DNA from: Lachnospiraceae bacterium
GTDB lineage: Bacteria; Bacillota; Clostridia; Lachnospirales; Lachnospiraceae
Length of the DNA stretch: 64,000 bases
Direction of reading: 5' to 3'
NCBI GenBank assembly: GCA_022769005.1
Contig: JALEKK010000035.1
Span: 120,564-184,563, forward strand
Shown piece after piece: positions 45,665 through 55,104 of this stretch. The notes under the pieces are model-generated. The model saw only the letters and a program-made list of their open reading frames with translations. It made no database searches and had not been told where the DNA came from. Every line of letters begins with the position of its first letter. Position 1 is the stretch's first letter. The position numbers and the translations under genes were made by a program.

Positions 45665-46939
45665 TCAGGCCTCGTCAATGGCCTTGCCGATATCGTGACG
45701 CATGTATTTGTTATCGAAGTGAACCCACTCTGCGGCTTCATACGCTTTGGCTCTTGCCTCTTTAAGGTCCGCGCCGAGAGCCGATATTCCGAGAACCCTT
45801 CCTCCGTTGGTTACGATATTTCCCTTATCGTCGAATTTAGTTCCGGCGTGGAAACAGAAATAATCATCTCTGCCTTCAAATGCTTCCAGTCCCGTAATCG
45901 GAAGTCCTTTTTCATATGATAACGGATAACCGTCGGATGCGAGAACAACACATACACACGCCTCATCTCTGAACTTTAAGTCAATTTCGTCAAGCGTTCC
46001 GTCGATACATGCATTAAATACATCGACAATGTCGTTTTCCAATCTCGGAAGAACAACCTGGGCTTCCGGATCTCCGAATCTGCAATTATATTCAAGAACC
46101 TTAGGTCCATTCGGTGTAAGCATAAGGCCGAAGAATATTACTCCCTTGTAATGTCTCCCTTCATCGGCCATGGCGTCAACGGTTGCCTGATAAACATATT
46201 TTTTGCAGAACTCATCTACTTCTTCCGTGTAGAAAGGAGATGGTGAAAATGTGCCCATTCCTCCGGTATTTAAGCCTGTATCGCCGTCCCCGGCTCTCTT
46301 ATGATCCTGAGCGGAACTCATAATCTTAATCGTCTTGCCGTCACAGAATGAAAGAACGGATACCTCTCTTCCGGTCATAAATTCCTCAACAACTATGGTG
46401 TTTCCGGAATCACCGAACTTTTTATCCACCATAATTGTATTTACACCTTCAATAGCCTCTTCTTTTGTATTACAAATAAGCACTCCCTTACCGAGAGCAA
46501 GTCCGTCTGCCTTTAATACAATCGGATAATCGGAGGTCTCAAGATATTTTACGGCTTCATCCGCATTATCAAATACTTCATATGCAGCCGTAGGAATGTT
46601 ATATTTCTTCATAAGGTCTTTGGAAAAGGACTTTGAACCTTCGAGAACGGCTGCCGCCTTGTTCGGTCCGAACACTCTCAATCCTCTTTCCTCAAATACG
46701 TCAACTATTCCGCCTACAAGCGGATCGTCCATTCCGACTACCGTTAACTCTATATCATTCTCCGATGCAAACGACGCCAATTTATCAAATTCCATGGCTC
46801 CTATGTTTACACATTCGGCAATTCCCGCAATACCTGCATTACCGGGAGCACAATATATCTTATCTACCTGTTTGCTCTGTGAAAGCTTAAAACAAATAGC
46901 GTGTTCTCTTCCTCCGCTTCCAATTACTAAAACTTTCAT
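45665..46939 (-). CDS. purD: Phosphoribosylamine-glycine ligase (GAR synthetase)
   Basis: ATP-grasp enzyme joining glycine to phosphoribosylamine, step 2 of IMP synthesis. 424 residues with VIGSGGREHAI at the start, ADGLALGKGV, GGMGTFSPSPFY and LEYNCRFGDPE. Length is standard. It follows purN by 18 bases; GGAAGG ribosome site. Confidence 0.97.
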   Translation of the reverse strand: MKVLVIGSGGREHAICFKLSQSKQVDKIYCAPGNAGIAGIAECVNIGAMEFDKLASFASENDIELTVVGMDDPLVGGIVDVFEERGLRVFGPNKAAAVLEGSKSFSKDLMKKYNIPTAAYEVFDNADEAVKYLETSDYPIVLKADGLALGKGVLICNTKEEAIEGVNTIMVDKKFGDSGNTIVVEEFMTGREVSVLSFCDGKTIKIMSSAQDHKRAGDGDTGLNTGGMGTFSPSPFYTEEVDEFCKKYVYQATVDAMADEGRHYKGVIFFGLMLTPNGPKVLEYNCRFGDPEAQVVLPRLENDIVDVFNACIDGTLDEIDLKFRDEACVCVVLASDGYPLSYEKGLPITGLEAFEGRDDYFCFHAGTKFDDKGNIVTNGGRVLGISALGADLKEARAKAYEAAEWVHFDNKYMRHDIGKAIDEA

Positions 46940-46957
46940 ACTAAATGCCTTCCCATC

Positions 46958-47560
46958 TTATCCTATCTTAATTTTACCGGTTGCGATATCCGCAATGGTC
47001 TGCGGCAAAATCACCCATTCGGCCTGCTCCATTACTCTTTTTTGAAGAACTTCCGGGGTATCGTCATCCTTAACTTCAACGGCTTTTTGACTTAATATCC
47101 TGCCGCCGTCCACAATTTCATTTACAAAATGAACTGTTGCTCCCGTAATCTTTACACCTCTTTCAAGCGCCGCCTCATGAACTCTTAAACCATAGAAGCC
47201 CACGCCTGAAAATGAAGGCACGAGAGAAGGATGAATATTAATAATTCTATTGTTATATTTTTTTACCATCTCATCCGGAATCTTAATCAAACAACCCGCA
47301 AGAACTATAAGATCTGCCTTCAGTTCCGCCAATTGTCTCATTAATTCTTTATGAAACAGTTCTCTTGTTTCATAATCCTTTGGCGAAATGCCGAAAGCAG
47401 GGATATCGGCGGCTTTAGCTCTTTCAAGCGCATATGCGTTTTTATTGTTACTTATTACGCCTACAATATCAGTGTTCGGAATATTGCCGGATTTAACCGA
47501 ATCTATTATGGCCTGAAGATTGGTTCCTCCTCCTGATACCAGTACAACAACTTTTAACAA
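46958..47560 (-). CDS. purN: Phosphoribosylglycinamide formyltransferase (GART)
   Basis: Transfers formyl from 10-formyl-THF to GAR. 200 residues with VLVSGGGTNLQAI, the catalytic NIHPSLVPSF block and the GATVHFVNE and DGG loop. Start is TTG at 47560 behind AAAGGAG (7 bases). Part of purMND. Confidence 0.96.
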   Translation of the reverse strand: MLKVVVLVSGGGTNLQAIIDSVKSGNIPNTDIVGVISNNKNAYALERAKAADIPAFGISPKDYETRELFHKELMRQLAELKADLIVLAGCLIKIPDEMVKKYNNRIINIHPSLVPSFSGVGFYGLRVHEAALERGVKITGATVHFVNEIVDGGRILSQKAVEVKDDDTPEVLQKRVMEQAEWVILPQTIADIATGKIKIG

Positions 47561-47615
47561 AATTATTCTCCTTTAACAGATATGGGATATATTAAACTTA
47601 TTACAGGGTTACGGA

Positions 47616-48644
47616 TTATACCAGCTTTACGTTTCTGCTTCCTTCCACAATCTCACCGATTACAAACGCCTTTTCACCGGCATCTTCAATTGCTTTGATT
47701 GCTTTTTCCTTATCTGCACTGTCAACGGCAAGCACCATTCCGATTCCCATGTTGTATGTGTTGTACATCATTTCCTCGGCAATCTCTCCCTTCTTTGCCA
47801 AAAGTCTGAAAACAGCCGGAACTTCATAAGAATCTTTTAATACAACCGCATCAACATTATCAGGCAGCATTCTCGGAACATTTTCATAAAAACCGCCGCC
47901 GGTAATATGTGAACATCCGTGAATTGAAACTCCGCTGTTTAATACAGACTGAATCGCCTTAACATATATGACGGTAGGAGCTATAAGCGCCTCACCCAGG
48001 GTTTTACCCAATTCTTCATAATATGTGTTCAATGATTCCTCTGTCATGTCAAATACTTTTCTGACAAGAGAAAAACCGTTGGAATGTACTCCGCTTGAAG
48101 CAATTCCTATAAGTGTATCGCCCACTTTAATGTCCTTTTCACCGTTAATCATCTTAGGCTTGTCAACCACTCCCACGGCGAATCCTGCTATATCATACTC
48201 ATCTTCAGGATAAAATCCCGGCATCTCAGCCGTTTCACCTCCGATAAGCGATGCTCCCGACATGTTGCATCCATCCGTAACTCCCTTTACAATTTGCTCA
48301 ATTTTCTCAGGGAAATTCTTTCCGCACGCAATATAATCCAGGAAAAACAGCGGCTCTGCACCCGTACAGGCAATATCGTTTACGCACATGGCAACACAAT
48401 CTATTCCCACCGTATCATGCTTGTCCATAATAAAAGCCAGCTTAAGTTTTGTACCCACACCGTCGGTTCCGGATACAAGCATCGGCTCTTCCATATCTTT
48501 GAATGCTTTTGCGGAGAACATTCCGGCAAAACCTCCGAGTCCGCCGAAAACTTCCGGTCTCATTGTCGTAGCAACATGTTTTTTAATTAATTCAACAGAT
48601 TTATAGCCTGCTTCAATGTCCACACCGGCATTCTTATAATCCAT
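47616..48644 (-). CDS. purM: Phosphoribosylformylglycinamidine cyclo-ligase (AIR synthetase)
   Basis: Closes the imidazole ring to form AIR. 342 residues from the ATG at 48644 ([20 protein letters not shown]), chosen because GGAGG is five bases upstream; the open frame runs further but adds non-family sequence. [25 protein letters not shown] and the [12 protein letters not shown] block identify it. Confidence 0.97.
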   Translation of the reverse strand: MDYKNAGVDIEAGYKSVELIKKHVATTMRPEVFGGLGGFAGMFSAKAFKDMEEPMLVSGTDGVGTKLKLAFIMDKHDTVGIDCVAMCVNDIACTGAEPLFFLDYIACGKNFPEKIEQIVKGVTDGCNMSGASLIGGETAEMPGFYPEDEYDIAGFAVGVVDKPKMINGEKDIKVGDTLIGIASSGVHSNGFSLVRKVFDMTEESLNTYYEELGKTLGEALIAPTVIYVKAIQSVLNSGVSIHGCSHITGGGFYENVPRMLPDNVDAVVLKDSYEVPAVFRLLAKKGEIAEEMMYNTYNMGIGMVLAVDSADKEKAIKAIEDAGEKAFVIGEIVEGSRNVKLV

Positions 48645-48686
48645 ATTAACCTCCATACAGCTTAAAAACATTAACCATTGCGTGTC

Positions 48687-48722
48687 AAAAACCAACATCA
48701 TAATAATACAATGTTGGTTTTT
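48687..48722 (-). terminator. Terminator-like hairpin between purE and purM
   Basis: Perfect 12-base stem (AAAAACCAACAT at 48687-48698 with ATGTTGGTTTTT at 48711-48722) and a 12-base loop. It lies right after purE and ahead of purMND, so it may be an attenuation point or a partial terminator. Confidence 0.75.
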
Positions 48723-48747
48723 ATTTTATTTATGTAATAAATTATAA

Positions 48748-49254
48748 TTATTTTGTATATGACTTATATCCCGTTTCCGCAAGTCTGGCATCTTTTTTCA
48801 TAACTTCTTCTTTCATGTTTTCTTTCATTACCTTCAACTTGGCAAGAATGTCCGGATCTGATGCGGCAAGAATCTTTGCGGCGAGAATTCCCGCATTTTT
48901 GCCTCCGTTTATGGCAACCGTAGCCACCGGAATTCCCGAAGGCATCTGAACGATTGAATAGAGCGAATCACGTCCGCCGAGGGATGTTGTATGCATAGGT
49001 ATTCCGATAACCGGAAGATCGAATATCGCAGCGCACATTCCCGGAAGATGAGCCGCCATACCGGCGCCTGCAATAATTACCTTATATCCGTTATCCTCCG
49101 CGCTGTTAGCATATTCAAAAAACTCTTCCGGTTCTCTGTGAGCCGAAATAATTCTCATTTCATATGAAATTCCCAATTCATCAAGAACTTCAGCTGCCTT
49201 AGACATAACAGGCATATCTGAATCACTTCCCATTACAATACCGACTTTTGCCAT
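48748..49254 (-). CDS. purE: N5-carboxyaminoimidazole ribonucleotide mutase, catalytic subunit
   Basis: Moves carboxylate to give CAIR in purine synthesis. 168 residues, starting IVMGSDSDMPVM, with ISAHREPE and a GGRDSLYSIVQMPSGIPVATV segment: class I PurE. No purK is seen nearby. It lies downstream of a small membrane gene and pyrE. Confidence 0.97.
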   Translation of the reverse strand: MAKVGIVMGSDSDMPVMSKAAEVLDELGISYEMRIISAHREPEEFFEYANSAEDNGYKVIIAGAGMAAHLPGMCAAIFDLPVIGIPMHTTSLGGRDSLYSIVQMPSGIPVATVAINGGKNAGILAAKILAASDPDILAKLKVMKENMKEEVMKKDARLAETGYKSYTK

Positions 49255-49283
49255 AACTTTACTCCTATTTATTATTAATATAC

Positions 49284-49619
49284 TTATTTATATCCGATTA
49301 TATATAAAGATATAATAAACACCACAATAACCGCATTGCCTATACAGCCTGCGTATATGGGCCAATATATCTTATCTTCATCCTTAAAACCTCTTATTCC
49401 GATAAAGACACCCGAAATACCGGAAAACAGTGACGTAAGCCCGAGACTTCCCACTATATAACCCGCATTTCCGCTGTTGGAATGTGAAATATCTATACTT
49501 ATCAAAATAATTACAAGAGAAGCAATAAATATACCTATTGATATAAATCCCCATACGGAGTTTCGTCCTCTTTCAAAAAAGATATTTCTTTTCGGCTTTG
49601 ATTTGAATTCTACTTTCAT
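49284..49619 (-). CDS. Small three-helix membrane protein (DUF6142-like)
   Basis: 111 residues with a basic start (KSKPKRNIFFERGRNSVWG) and three hydrophobic segments (about 24-42, 52-75 and 88-108). The FKSKPKRN...IF start and topology resemble DUF6142; function unknown. It sits between a VanZ-like gene and purE, sharing one base with the former. Confidence 0.7.
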   Translation of the reverse strand: MKVEFKSKPKRNIFFERGRNSVWGFISIGIFIASLVIILISIDISHSNSGNAGYIVGSLGLTSLFSGISGVFIGIRGFKDEDKIYWPIYAGCIGNAVIVVFIISLYIIGYK

Positions 49620-50125
49620 TAATTTAAATTATGTCTTTTTCTGTATATTGTATCTATTATTAAAAACAGTATTCTATAACATACATATCCGAGTATACCG
49701 CCCAGTGTATTGAGTATAAAATCATCTATATCGCACGTTCCGAGTTTTGTAACATATTGCATCATTTCTATAAGAGCAGACGCTCCGGCGGAAATCAAAA
49801 TCGTACTCCACCATACCAGCTTTCTGTTTGACATAATCGGCAGGAGAAATCCAAAAGGCACAAATGCAATTATATTGCCGAAAACATTTAACAGAATAAT
49901 ATTAAATCTGATATTACCTATATTGCTTATAAATCGTTTTATCTCTTTAAAGGGCACTAGATTAACATAATCAACTCTTGCGGAGTTATGCATGGCCTCC
50001 TGTCTGATTACGTTTCGTCCCAGTGACGGATCGAGAAACGTATAATAAATCAAATACGATATATAAACAGCAAATGCAATATAAGAAATAAATCTCACAA
50101 ATTTATTAATATTTACGCGATTCAT
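49619..50125 (-). CDS. VanZ-family membrane protein
   Basis: 168 residues, about four helices. NLVPFKEIKRFI, NVFGNIIAFVPFGFLLP and EMMQYVTKLGTCDIDDFILNTLGGILGY are the VanZ signature. VanZ of vancomycin-resistance clusters gives low-level teicoplanin resistance, but family members in general are not tied to resistance. No other van gene is near. It starts three bases after pyrE. Confidence 0.85.
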   Translation of the reverse strand: MNRVNINKFVRFISYIAFAVYISYLIYYTFLDPSLGRNVIRQEAMHNSARVDYVNLVPFKEIKRFISNIGNIRFNIILLNVFGNIIAFVPFGFLLPIMSNRKLVWWSTILISAGASALIEMMQYVTKLGTCDIDDFILNTLGGILGYVCYRILFLIIDTIYRKRHNLN

Positions 50126-50128
50126 ATG

Positions 50129-50806
50129 TTAAATACCATATTGTCTGTAGTACTCGTCCAGCCTTTTCTTTATTTCATCATCAATAACGACTTTTCCGTT
50201 ACATTCGCGATTATACAATAATTCGATTACATCTTCCATCGTAACGATTGATTCCGCCCTGAAACCGTATTTTTCCTGTATCTCGGTAAGGGCCGTCTTA
50301 TTTTCTCCGGACTTTCCTTTTTCCAATCGGTTAAGAGATACCATCATTCCCTTTATGTCCACATCCGCTGCTGATGTAATAATCGGAAACGTTTCCTCTA
50401 TAGACTTACCCGATGTGGTTACATCTTCTATAATTATCACTCTGTCACCGTCTTTCAGAGGGGATCCCAAGAGAATGCCCACATCGCCGTGATCCTTTAT
50501 CTCTTTTCTGTTAGAGCAATATTTGATTTCCTTTCCGTATTTTTGAGCATATGCCATAACCGTCGCTACGCTTAAAGGAATTCCTTTGTATGCAGGTCCG
50601 AATAAAACATCGAAATCGTCTCCGAAGTTCTCATGTATGGCGGTAGCGTAATACTCTCCCAATTTAATAAGCTGAGAACCCGTTACGTAGAGTCCGGCAT
50701 TCATAAAGAAAGGGGATTTACGCCCGCTTTTAAGCGTAAAATCCCCGAACTTCAGAACATCGCTCTCTACCATAAATTTAATGAATTGCTCTTTATATGC
50801 TTCCAT
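50129..50806 (-). CDS. pyrE: Orotate phosphoribosyltransferase
   Basis: Makes OMP from orotate and PRPP. 225 residues from the ATG at 50806, which has GAGG seven bases upstream; the upstream ATG at 50812 is too close. FTLKSGRKSPFF, LFGPAYKGIPL and the PRPP motif VIIIEDVTTSGKS are present. First gene in the pyrE-VanZ-membrane protein-purE run. Confidence 0.95.
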   Translation of the reverse strand: MEAYKEQFIKFMVESDVLKFGDFTLKSGRKSPFFMNAGLYVTGSQLIKLGEYYATAIHENFGDDFDVLFGPAYKGIPLSVATVMAYAQKYGKEIKYCSNRKEIKDHGDVGILLGSPLKDGDRVIIIEDVTTSGKSIEETFPIITSAADVDIKGMMVSLNRLEKGKSGENKTALTEIQEKYGFRAESIVTMEDVIELLYNRECNGKVVIDDEIKKRLDEYYRQYGI

Positions 50807-50876
50807 ATACATACCTCTACTTATGATAAATGTTCTGTATCACCGTTTTACTTAATATGCATATTTATAAGTTTCA

Positions 50877-50891
50877 CGGACACGCTGTCCG
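50877..50891 (-). other. Small hairpin in the pyrE leader
   Basis: CGGACA and TGTCCG with a 3-base loop, in the approximately 100-base leader. It is too small to be a typical PyrR attenuator, and no PyrR-binding loop was found. Confidence 0.35.
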
Positions 50892-50916
50892 TACGGCTTA
50901 CAATATTAACTTTTTT

Positions 50917-50947
50917 ATTATTACATATTTTGCATGACAGGTAAACA
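50917..50947 (-). promoter_or_regulatory. pyrE promoter, matching the ECF gene promoter
   Basis: Minus-strand TTTACC, 16-base spacer, then TAATAAT with a TG extension. The 15-base -10 side and the 7-base -35 side are identical to those at 51818-51848 with the same spacing. Confidence 0.55.
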
Positions 50948-51001
50948 GATTTTATACCAATTTAATTAATCGAAGCATAAAAAAACAGGCTTATAAATAA
51001 T

Positions 51002-51076
51002 AAAAGGCCGTCGTGATTATCCGTTACGGTTTCATTAAAAACGAAACTGTAACGGACGGTCTCCGACAGCCTTTTT
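51002..51076 (-). terminator. Terminator after the ECF transporter gene
   Basis: Two-layer stem: AAAAGGC...GTCG outer arms (51002-51013 with 51064-51076) and an inner CCGTTAC-GTTTC stem, near-perfect, with poly-U following on the minus strand. The rest of the 51117-50807 gap holds the pyrE promoter and leader, and no gene. Confidence 0.8.
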
Positions 51077-51117
51077 CAAATTAAGAAGCAATATACAAAT
51101 GCCTCATTTATTAATTA

Positions 51118-51768
51118 TTATTTTGATTTTGTAATTTTAAAAATAATCATACATACCACAGGTGTCACTATCGCCGCAACTATTGCCTCCGGAATTCCGT
51201 TTGCCGCAACAACGCCCAGTACAACCGACTTTACTTCGGTTACCGGTATTCCTTTGAGTCCTGCATATGCATCCTTAAACAGAATATAAATCAGTCCCAT
51301 AACAAGTGCCGTGTTGGTTATGGCTCCGATTGCTCCCGAGATTGCCAGCATAACGGCTCTGACTCCCTCTTTCATTGCCGGCATGATCTTTTTCATGCCC
51401 GTATAAAAGAGCCACGGCGTAACAGCCGTAAGGATTCTCGGTCCGAAACACACCAACAAAGCCAACGGACTTCCCGCACCTGTTCCCGGTACAGCAACAA
51501 GCGGTGAAAATGCAAACGAAAGCGCACTTGGCGTAATCGTATTGGCAATAAAACTGACAAGTCCGAAGAGTGATCCGAAATAAATTCCTCCCTTAGGCCC
51601 CAGTAAAATTCCTCCGATAATCACGGGAATGTGAATAATCGTAGCTTTAATAAGCGGCAGCTGGATCATTCCGAAGGGAGTAAATGCCATAATAACAATA
51701 ATTGCCGTAAACATCGCCATTATTGCAATATTGGCATTTCTGCTTCTTTTTGTTTCTTTTGTATTCAT
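51118..51768 (-). CDS. ECF transporter substrate-binding (S) component
   Basis: 216 residues with about six membrane helices. TPFGMIQLPLIKATIIHIPVIIGG and LLGPKGGIYFGSLFG are typical of vitamin-type S components; the nearest recalled type is the pantothenate-like PanT group, but substrate is inference. No energy-coupling A/A'/T genes are in the window, so it should use a shared module. GCAGGAGG ribosome site. Confidence 0.85.
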   Translation of the reverse strand: MNTKETKRSRNANIAIMAMFTAIIVIMAFTPFGMIQLPLIKATIIHIPVIIGGILLGPKGGIYFGSLFGLVSFIANTITPSALSFAFSPLVAVPGTGAGSPLALLVCFGPRILTAVTPWLFYTGMKKIMPAMKEGVRAVMLAISGAIGAITNTALVMGLIYILFKDAYAGLKGIPVTEVKSVVLGVVAANGIPEAIVAAIVTPVVCMIIFKITKSK

Positions 51769-51817
51769 ATTGTCCTCCTGCTATCGTTTCGCCTTATCGC
51801 GAATACAATGCGGCTAA

Positions 51818-51848
51818 ATTATTACATATTTTAAACAGCAAGTAAACA
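51818..51848 (-). promoter_or_regulatory. ECF gene promoter
   Basis: Minus-strand TTTACT, 16-base spacer and TAATAAT with TG. Near copy of the pyrE promoter at 50917-50947. No riboswitch fits in the 109-base gap. Confidence 0.55.
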
Positions 51849-51877
51849 ATTTTATTTTTATATTAATTATTATTAAA

Positions 51878-52408
51878 TTATCTTGAACACAAATCCAGTT
51901 TTAATTGTTCCAGAAAATGCAGCGGTACACCGCCGCTTTGTTTTATTAAATATGATTTATTCACTTCATCATATCTGAAACTTTTTCTTCCGCCTTTTTT
52001 TGCCCTATCCGAAAATTTTTCAATGTCTTTAAAGGGAATATAATAGCATTCATCTCTTCCTGTATACATAAGTATTATGAAGGAAATTCCGCTCTGCTTT
52101 TCGAACTTTCTCATAAATTCAATTTGATGTTCGTGAATGTTGGCAAGAGAATATGTATCGGAAGCACATTCTTTGGCATCAAAACATATCGGTACTCCCT
52201 GTACCACCCCCATATAGTCAACCGTTGATTTTTTGTCAAAGTAGGCAAGGCTTATCTGCCTTGTGTTTTCATCGATTTTAACGGGAGTTATGGGTGTCGG
52301 AATTTTTTGTATCACTGCCAGACCGGCCAGTTCATATTTTTCAACGGTCATGTTAATAAGTGCTTCCAGCCCCGATCCTCTCAGTCCTCTTGAATTCCAT
52401 GTAGCCAT
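51878..52408 (-). CDS. recU: Holliday junction resolvase RecU
   Basis: Resolves four-way junctions in recombinational repair. 176 residues; NSRGLRGSGLEALINMT, QKIPTPITPV, the KSTVDYMG catalytic Asp, FDAKE and HEHQIEFMRKFEKQSGISF are the RecU pattern. It starts within the rluA-type gene's TAATG stop and has no own ribosome site, so it relies on coupling. Last gene of the yraN operon. Confidence 0.93.
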   Translation of the reverse strand: MATWNSRGLRGSGLEALINMTVEKYELAGLAVIQKIPTPITPVKIDENTRQISLAYFDKKSTVDYMGVVQGVPICFDAKECASDTYSLANIHEHQIEFMRKFEKQSGISFIILMYTGRDECYYIPFKDIEKFSDRAKKGGRKSFRYDEVNKSYLIKQSGGVPLHFLEQLKLDLCSR

Positions 52409-53625
52409 TATGGTTTTAATTCTGTATTCACGTATAACTCTTCAATTGAATCGGAATACAGCCCTTCACCTTTCAGTATTTTTATAAATTGTTCCGGAAG
52501 TTCTGCGACATATTCTCCCATACCTTCAATATTCATCACATAAGCGTGAAGAAGCTGACTTTTAAGTCCGTATTTTGCCGTAAAATAATCATTCACGCTT
52601 TTTTGACCGTATTTATAATCTCCTATAAGCGGAAAACCGTATGATTTCATATGTGCTCTTATCTGATGGCTCTTTCCTGTTAAAAGACCTATTTTCACCA
52701 CCGTATATCTTCCGTTTGTAATTACGGGAGCAACAAGTGTCTGCACGGGAACATTTCCCTTTATCCAATATTTTGAAGGAAATGAATAAGAATTCGGGAT
52801 ATTTTCCACCATATCGATCGTAACTTTGTTGTTTCTCGTGTTTTTGCTCCACAGACCGTTGAGAAGCCGCGTATCCTTCATCTCTCCCGCAACGATACAA
52901 ATATAATATTTTTTAACGGAACCTTTTTTTTGAGCATTTGATAAATACCGCAGCCCCGATGTGGTTTTGCCGCCTGCGATTATTCCCGTTGTATTTCTGT
53001 CCAATCTGTTGGTTACGGCCGGACGAAAGATATCATCTTGTGACAACTGTCCCGTATCCGACATATAGTCATACAGAGCTTCAACCATGGAATAATCACT
53101 CTCATCGGCCTTTTGAGAGAGAACGCCGTAAGGTTTATTAATCAATATTATATCTCTGTCTTCATATATAATATCCTTTTTATTAATTTGGAAATGCCTT
53201 TTTTCGCTCTCTTTTGTCGGAGTGTTTTTGAAACCTGTTTTACCCTTTTCCTCCGAAGATTTAACGTTTAATTCCGTTTTGATTTCGGAATATTTTCCGC
53301 TTTCAAAAACACATTCCCCGTTAAGACATATTCCCTCATTCATGCTTCCGGATGTATCGCCTGTCTCTTTTTCCGTCGATTTCCTGCTTCTGCCGGCAAA
53401 TTTATCATATGTTTCATCGCTTAAGAAAAACTTTATAACATCTCCCTCCGAAACAATTTCGGAACCGGTTGCTTTTTTACCGTTAAGAGTAATATTTTTT
53501 TTTCTGAGCATTTTATAAAAAAACGAATCTTTCGCTTCGGGGAGAGATTTTCTTAAAATATTCATCAATTTACTTCCCTGCGTTAATTCATTAACCTTTA
53601 GTTCTCTCAATTCATCTTTCTCCAT
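52408..53625 (-). CDS. RluA-family 23S rRNA pseudouridine synthase
   Basis: 405 residues. Catalytic Asp in TNRLDRNTTGI, an S4-like N-terminus (LKVNELTQGSKLMNILRKSLPEA) and GKSHQIRAHMKSYGFPLIGD near the end. It resembles RluC/RluD enzymes, but has a long hydrophilic insert (about 80-150). Target uridine is not readable. Starts within rsmF (19-base overlap). Confidence 0.92.
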   Translation of the reverse strand: MEKDELRELKVNELTQGSKLMNILRKSLPEAKDSFFYKMLRKKNITLNGKKATGSEIVSEGDVIKFFLSDETYDKFAGRSRKSTEKETGDTSGSMNEGICLNGECVFESGKYSEIKTELNVKSSEEKGKTGFKNTPTKESEKRHFQINKKDIIYEDRDIILINKPYGVLSQKADESDYSMVEALYDYMSDTGQLSQDDIFRPAVTNRLDRNTTGIIAGGKTTSGLRYLSNAQKKGSVKKYYICIVAGEMKDTRLLNGLWSKNTRNNKVTIDMVENIPNSYSFPSKYWIKGNVPVQTLVAPVITNGRYTVVKIGLLTGKSHQIRAHMKSYGFPLIGDYKYGQKSVNDYFTAKYGLKSQLLHAYVMNIEGMGEYVAELPEQFIKILKGEGLYSDSIEELYVNTELKP

Positions 53626-55103
53626 GCCGGCAAATATTTATTCTTAACGGTATTTTTCAGAAGTCTCCCCCAGCCCAGCGAAAAACCGTCAACGGCTATC
53701 AAAACAATCCCGTCAGACAGATTCATGTCATTTATTTCATTGTATTCCAATGTCAGAGTTTCGCCCTTTAAATATCTGTCTGCTCTGGGATCGTTACTGC
53801 TTAGATTAATTACATTTCCGTAGTCGTTTTTTGACAGCGCCAAAGCAAATGTTGTTGAGGGTTCAAATCTGTTTTTCTTCATATCTCCCATATAAAGGCC
53901 GTTTCTGAGAACCCTGTATTTTTTCCCTTCGGTAAAATCCGTTTCCGGAAGTAAAAATACCTTATCGTTTCTTATGACTATTCTGTCTTTATCCAAGATA
54001 AATGTTCCCGTCTTACGGTCTGTTCCTCCGAGTTCCGTTCCGTTAAGTGAGGATATAAATTCTTCCAATTCCTCGGGGAGTTTTGCGGAAGCGGTTTTAT
54101 TATCGGCGCCGGAGACCTTACGTTTGGTTTTTTTTGTTTTTTTAATCGGCGAGGTGATTATTTTTTCCGTCGCTTCAGAGCAAACACCGCAATCGACGTC
54201 TTCGTTTATGTTATTTTCCGCTTTTTTTCTGAGTAAAGCGACAAAATGACCTTCTCCTTCAATCATATACGGAATAAGTCTTGCGGTCTTTGCCATTTTC
54301 CCGCTTCCGTACTTAAATCCCTCAAATTGTCCGATATCGGCAATCTCAAAATCATTCCTTTGTTCAAGCAGATATTCTATTGTACCCTCGTTTTCCAATC
54401 TGTTAAACGTACATGTGGAATAAAGTATCTCTCCGCCCGGTTTTAAAAGATCCGCTGCCGTAAGAATGAGTTGCCTTTGTATTTTGGAATAGAAGTCCGG
54501 TCCCTGTTTTTTCCATGCTTCGAGGAGTTTAGCGTCTTTTCTGAACATTCCCTCCCCCGAGCACGGAGCGTCCAGCAGTATTTTGTCAAAGAGAATATCC
54601 GAATATTTCAAAATATTATTGGTATCCTCAGACATAACGCATGAATTGGCAACTCCGAACAACTCCATGTTTTTAAGCAGAGCCTTCGCTCTTGATGCCG
54701 AAATATCGTTGCTTACCAACAGCCCCGTGCCTCCGAGTTTTGCGGCAAGTTCCGTTGATTTTCCGCCGGGAGCCGCACACATATCAAGAACCGTATCTCC
54801 CTTTTCTATGGGAAGAAGTGCCGCAGGCGTCATTGCGGAAGGTTCCTGTATATAGTACAATCCCGCAAAATAATACGGATGATGAGTCGGCTTATCTTCA
54901 TCCGTATAATAAAATCCGTTTTCCGTCCAAGGTACTTTTTTAAGAGTAAACGGACAGATCTTAAGGAAGTCTTCCGTACTTATTTTTAAATTATTAACAC
55001 GAAGACCGAAATGACGCGGTCTGTCAAGGCTGTCTGTGAATAAATCATACTCAGCCCCAAGTAACTCTCTCATTTCGGTCTCAAATTCTATAGGTAATTC
55101 CAT
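53607..55103 (-). CDS. rsmF: RsmF-like rRNA cytosine-C5 methyltransferase
   Basis: 498 residues. SAM motif VLDMCAAPGGKSTEL, catalytic Cys in LDAPCSGEGMF, second Cys YSTCTFNRLENE. A C-terminal domain follows, with GADNKTAS and PEELEEF linkers, similar to YebU/RsmF. Likely methylates 16S rRNA; exact site inferred from family. It follows the coiled-coil gene by one base. Confidence 0.9.
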   Translation of the reverse strand: MELPIEFETEMRELLGAEYDLFTDSLDRPRHFGLRVNNLKISTEDFLKICPFTLKKVPWTENGFYYTDEDKPTHHPYYFAGLYYIQEPSAMTPAALLPIEKGDTVLDMCAAPGGKSTELAAKLGGTGLLVSNDISASRAKALLKNMELFGVANSCVMSEDTNNILKYSDILFDKILLDAPCSGEGMFRKDAKLLEAWKKQGPDFYSKIQRQLILTAADLLKPGGEILYSTCTFNRLENEGTIEYLLEQRNDFEIADIGQFEGFKYGSGKMAKTARLIPYMIEGEGHFVALLRKKAENNINEDVDCGVCSEATEKIITSPIKKTKKTKRKVSGADNKTASAKLPEELEEFISSLNGTELGGTDRKTGTFILDKDRIVIRNDKVFLLPETDFTEGKKYRVLRNGLYMGDMKKNRFEPSTTFALALSKNDYGNVINLSSNDPRADRYLKGETLTLEYNEINDMNLSDGIVLIAVDGFSLGWGRLLKNTVKNKYLPAWRKMN

Positions 55104-55104
55104 A

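Noticed and set aside
49619..50125. Vancomycin/teicoplanin resistance gene
   Set aside because: VanZ family is broad; no vanHAX or other resistance genes are nearby.
50807..50910. PyrR attenuator before pyrE
   Set aside because: Only a six-pair hairpin is present; no PyrR-binding loop or competing terminator is visible.
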